Assembly: GCA_039964455.1 (NCBI GenBank)
Contig: JBDVXK010000024.1
Span: 248,001-312,000, forward strand
DNA: 64,000 bases
Source of the DNA: CALJFL01 sp039964455
GTDB taxonomy: Bacteria > Pseudomonadota > Gammaproteobacteria > Pseudomonadales > Halieaceae
Direction of reading: 5' to 3'
Shown: positions 61,912 through 64,000 of the stretch, piece after piece
Position numbering within the stretch: position 1 is the stretch's first letter
How the letters are laid out: each line of letters starts with the position of its first letter
Program-made: the position numbers and the translations under genes
The notes under the pieces: generated by a model
What the model was told of the DNA's origin: nothing
Databases searched by the model: none
The model's input: only the letters and a program-made list of their open reading frames with translations

Positions 61912-63042
61912 ATGGACGCCACGCTCGAACTAACCCGGGAATTAATCTCCCGCCAGTCGGTGACCCCGAGTGACGAGGGTTGTCAGGCGTTAATGATGGC
62001 CCGATTGTCCGCCATCGGTTTCACCTGCACCGAGCTGGCCTTTGGCGATGTCAGTAACTTCTGGGCTGAACGCGGCACAGAAGGCCCTTTGCTGGTTTTC
62101 GCCGGCCATACCGATGTAGTACCTACTGGCCCTGTGGATCAATGGGATTCTGACCCTTTCACACCCAGCGAAAGAGAGGGTCTACTCTACGGTCGCGGGA
62201 CAGCGGACATGAAAGCCAGCCTCGCGGCAATGATAACGGCCTGCGAGACGTTCTTTGCCCAACACCCCGACCACAACGGGCGACTGGGTTTCCTGATCAC
62301 CTCCGACGAAGAAGGCCCTGCAACAGACGGTACGGTCAAAGTTATGGAATACCTGCAGGCCCAGGGCAAGGCTATCGATTACTGCCTGGTTGGCGAGCCA
62401 TCCAGCAGTGCGGCCATGGGAGACACAATCAAGAACGGCAGGCGCGGCTCGCTGGGGGCCCGGATGACTGTGCGCGGAACTCAGGGACATATCGCCTACC
62501 CACAACTTGCCGACAATCCCATACACCGTGCCATGCCTGCGCTGCATGCGCTGGCAGCAGAGCAATGGGATGAAGGGAATGAATTTTTCCCGCCCACCTC
62601 TATGCAAGTTTCCAACATTCACTCGGGCACAGGGGCAACCAACGTGATACCGGGAGAACTGGAGGTGTTTTTCAACTTCCGCTTTTCTACCGAAGTTACC
62701 GATGCGCAGTTGCGTGCGCGCACCGAAGCGATCCTTGATCGCTTTGATCTGAATTACGAGATTGACTGGAATTTAAGCGGACAACCTTTCCTGACATCGG
62801 CCGGGGCACTGGTGGAAGCCGCTCAGGCAAGTATTCTCGCCGCCACTGGCCTGAACACAGAACTGTCTACCGCAGGTGGCACCTCAGACGGGCGCTTTAT
62901 CGCACCTTACGGTGTTCAGGTCGTGGAGCTTGGGCCGGTGAATGCGTCTATTCATAAAATTAATGAACACGTGCGTATTGCAGATTTGCCGCGGCTATCA
63001 GAGGTGTACCTGGGAATTATCCAGCGGCTACTGGCCCACTAG
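61912..63042 (+). CDS. dapE: succinyl-diaminopimelate desuccinylase
   Basis: DapE hydrolyses N-succinyl-LL-diaminopimelate to LL-diaminopimelate, using two zinc ions. It has 376 residues. The metal ligands are in FAGHTDVVPTG, YGRGTADMKAS and TSDEEGPATDG, with the final His in SIHKINEHVRI. The M20 peptidase dimerisation domain spans about 180-295. It is 20 nt after dapD. The last 15 nt overlap the convergent SDR gene. Confidence 0.97.
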   Translation: MDATLELTRELISRQSVTPSDEGCQALMMARLSAIGFTCTELAFGDVSNFWAERGTEGPLLVFAGHTDVVPTGPVDQWDSDPFTPSEREGLLYGRGTADMKASLAAMITACETFFAQHPDHNGRLGFLITSDEEGPATDGTVKVMEYLQAQGKAIDYCLVGEPSSSAAMGDTIKNGRRGSLGARMTVRGTQGHIAYPQLADNPIHRAMPALHALAAEQWDEGNEFFPPTSMQVSNIHSGTGATNVIPGELEVFFNFRFSTEVTDAQLRARTEAILDRFDLNYEIDWNLSGQPFLTSAGALVEAAQASILAATGLNTELSTAGGTSDGRFIAPYGVQVVELGPVNASIHKINEHVRIADLPRLSEVYLGIIQRLLAH

Positions 63043-63786
63043 GTCCAACTGGTTCTCAAGGGCTGTACGCACAATTCCCTGATTCACTTCACCTGGAATC
63101 ACCAGCACCCGGTCTTCGTCCAACGCGGCCAAACTAGCTGCCACTACCGCATCAGACTCCATCCACATAGCCTCTGGAGTGCGGGCGATATCAAAGTTGC
63201 CAAAGCCTTCGCTGGCGTGCATTTCGGTTCGGGTAAATCCGGGGCACAGACACTGCACCTGTATGCCTGCCGCCCTTACCTCTTCCTGCAACGACCGCGA
63301 AAACGACGCCACAAATGCCTTGCTGGCGCCATACACTACCGTATCTTTCATCGGTAACAATGCAGCCACCGACGCTACGTTAACGATATGTCCACCACCC
63401 AGCGCTTGCATGAATGGAATCGCCGCATTAGAGAGTTCTACCGTGGCGTCCACATGCAGCCGAATCATGTTCAACTGTTGCGACAGCTCCCCATCCACCA
63501 TCGCCCCAAAGGTGCCGAAACCCGCATTGTTAACCAGGATATCTACTGGGCCCTTCTGACGCAGGGCCTCCACGGTTCGAGTCACACCCTCGACAGTGGC
63601 AAGATCTGCAACGACCACATGCACTTCCGCCTCGCCTTTCAGCTCGCTGGCGATTTCCCTGAGTCGATCTTCACGCCTGGCAACAGCGATGATCACTTCG
63701 CAGCGCTGGGCCAGCTGGCGGCAAAACTCTGCCCCCAGTCCGGAAGATGCTCCCGTAACCAGGGCCGTGGTCTTGTGTGTTGTCAT
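63028..63786 (-). CDS. short-chain dehydrogenase/reductase (SDR), DltE-like
   Basis: This 252-residue SDR has the cofactor motif TGASSGLG near the N-terminus, NNAG, and the catalytic pair in YGASK. The C-terminal half, with CLCPGFTRTEMHA and MESDAVVAASLAAL, resembles the DltE/YqjQ branch of SDRs. Its stop region overlaps dapE by 15 nt in convergent orientation. It lies 17 nt downstream of the TraB-family gene and may be cotranscribed with it. The substrate is unknown. Confidence 0.9.
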   Translation of the reverse strand: MTTHKTTALVTGASSGLGAEFCRQLAQRCEVIIAVARREDRLREIASELKGEAEVHVVVADLATVEGVTRTVEALRQKGPVDILVNNAGFGTFGAMVDGELSQQLNMIRLHVDATVELSNAAIPFMQALGGGHIVNVASVAALLPMKDTVVYGASKAFVASFSRSLQEEVRAAGIQVQCLCPGFTRTEMHASEGFGNFDIARTPEAMWMESDAVVAASLAALDEDRVLVIPGEVNQGIVRTALENQLDLVGQ

Positions 63787-63803
63787 AGCAATACCTAAGG
63801 CAG

Positions 63804-64000
63804 TTAATAGCGAGAAACGGTAAATCCACTGCGGCGCAGCAGCGCGATAATACCCTCTTCACCTACCAGGTGTCCTGCGCCAACCACAACGAAATGATGC
63901 CCCGGAGCGCTCAGCATGGCGACCAACTGTTTAGCCATCGCGTGGTTACGATCATCAAAAAAACGCTTATAGATTTCTTCAAACTCAGGATGACTTTCTC
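63804..64000 (-). CDS. TraB/GumN family protein (3' end only)
   Basis: About 65 C-terminal residues are visible; the gene continues beyond the window edge. The translated end contains FFDDRNHAMAKQLVAM, then HHFVVVGAGHLVGEEG and LLRRSGFTVSRY, ending in TAA (63804-63806). The DRN region and the GAGHL-EEGI segment are characteristic of the TraB/GumN fold, thought to be a metalloprotease-like or regulatory fold. No more can be said of its function here. Confidence 0.85.
   Translation of the reverse strand, partial: ESHPEFEEIYKRFFDDRNHAMAKQLVAMLSAPGHHFVVVGAGHLVGEEGIIALLRRSGFTVSRY

Noticed and set aside
1..64000. Mobile elements, phage genes, CRISPR arrays, toxin-antitoxin or defence genes
   Set aside because: No transposase, integrase, direct-repeat array, or recognisable defence domain was found on either strand.

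Overview
The window looks like chromosome from a marine gammaproteobacterium. The block rpsB-tsf-pyrH-frr-uppS-cdsA-dxr-rseP-bamA-ompH-lpxD-fabZ-lpxA-lpxB-rnhB-dnaE is in classical gammaproteobacterial order. Around it lie many oxygenases, short-chain dehydrogenases (SDRs), a PQQ-type dehydrogenase, a DUF3604 lipoprotein and a membrane pyrophosphatase. This mix resembles Halieaceae/OM60-type or related marine heterotrophs, but that placement is inference from gene content, not from a search. I see no tRNA, rRNA, CRISPR array, insertion sequence or prophage.

Region 1 (1-14.1 kb) is accessory. It holds a 5'-truncated alpha/beta hydrolase with a polytopic membrane protein, a Rieske oxygenase, a two-gene RND efflux system, a Tat-exported FAD oxidoreductase, a stand-alone ATP-grasp enzyme behind a cytochrome c-PQQ dehydrogenase fusion, and a DUF3604 lipoprotein.

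Region 2 (14.2-25 kb) is a compact catabolic island. It contains a TetR regulator, a second Rieske oxygenase, a zinc alcohol dehydrogenase, a ThuA-like protein, a cytochrome P450, four SDRs, a zinc-free MDR reductase and two NTF2/SnoaL-fold proteins. Three intergenic regions inside it carry the same 20-bp inverted-repeat design (7-bp arms, 6-bp spacer, right arm CNGTTTT). One lies just upstream of the tetR gene itself. This points to a local regulon for oxidation of a hydrophobic, probably alicyclic or aromatic, compound. It is the best candidate here for an undescribed system. The substrate cannot be read from sequence.

Region 3 (25-30.4 kb) is mixed: OsmC-like protein, cation/proton antiporter, beta-CASP metallo-hydrolase, two small conserved-looking unknowns, DUF1244 and another SDR.

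Region 4 (30.5-48.8 kb, minus strand) is the essential envelope, translation and replication block, read from an rpsB promoter near 48.98 kb. A strong intrinsic terminator follows tsf. The genes from uppS to lpxB are tightly packed, several overlapping by 1-8 nt. Start codons were reassigned to GTG, TTG or internal ATG where Shine-Dalgarno sites or family N-termini required it.

Region 5 (49.1-64 kb) has map-glnD-dapC-nth on the plus strand, a DUF3754 protein, a membrane pyrophosphatase with its terminator, a DsbA/FrnE protein overlapping an ATP/ADP-translocase-like carrier, a MAPEG protein, and an ArsC/YffB-like gene followed by dapD and dapE. With dapC these supply three steps of succinylase lysine/diaminopimelate synthesis. 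The window closes with an SDR and the 3' end of a TraB/GumN-family gene.
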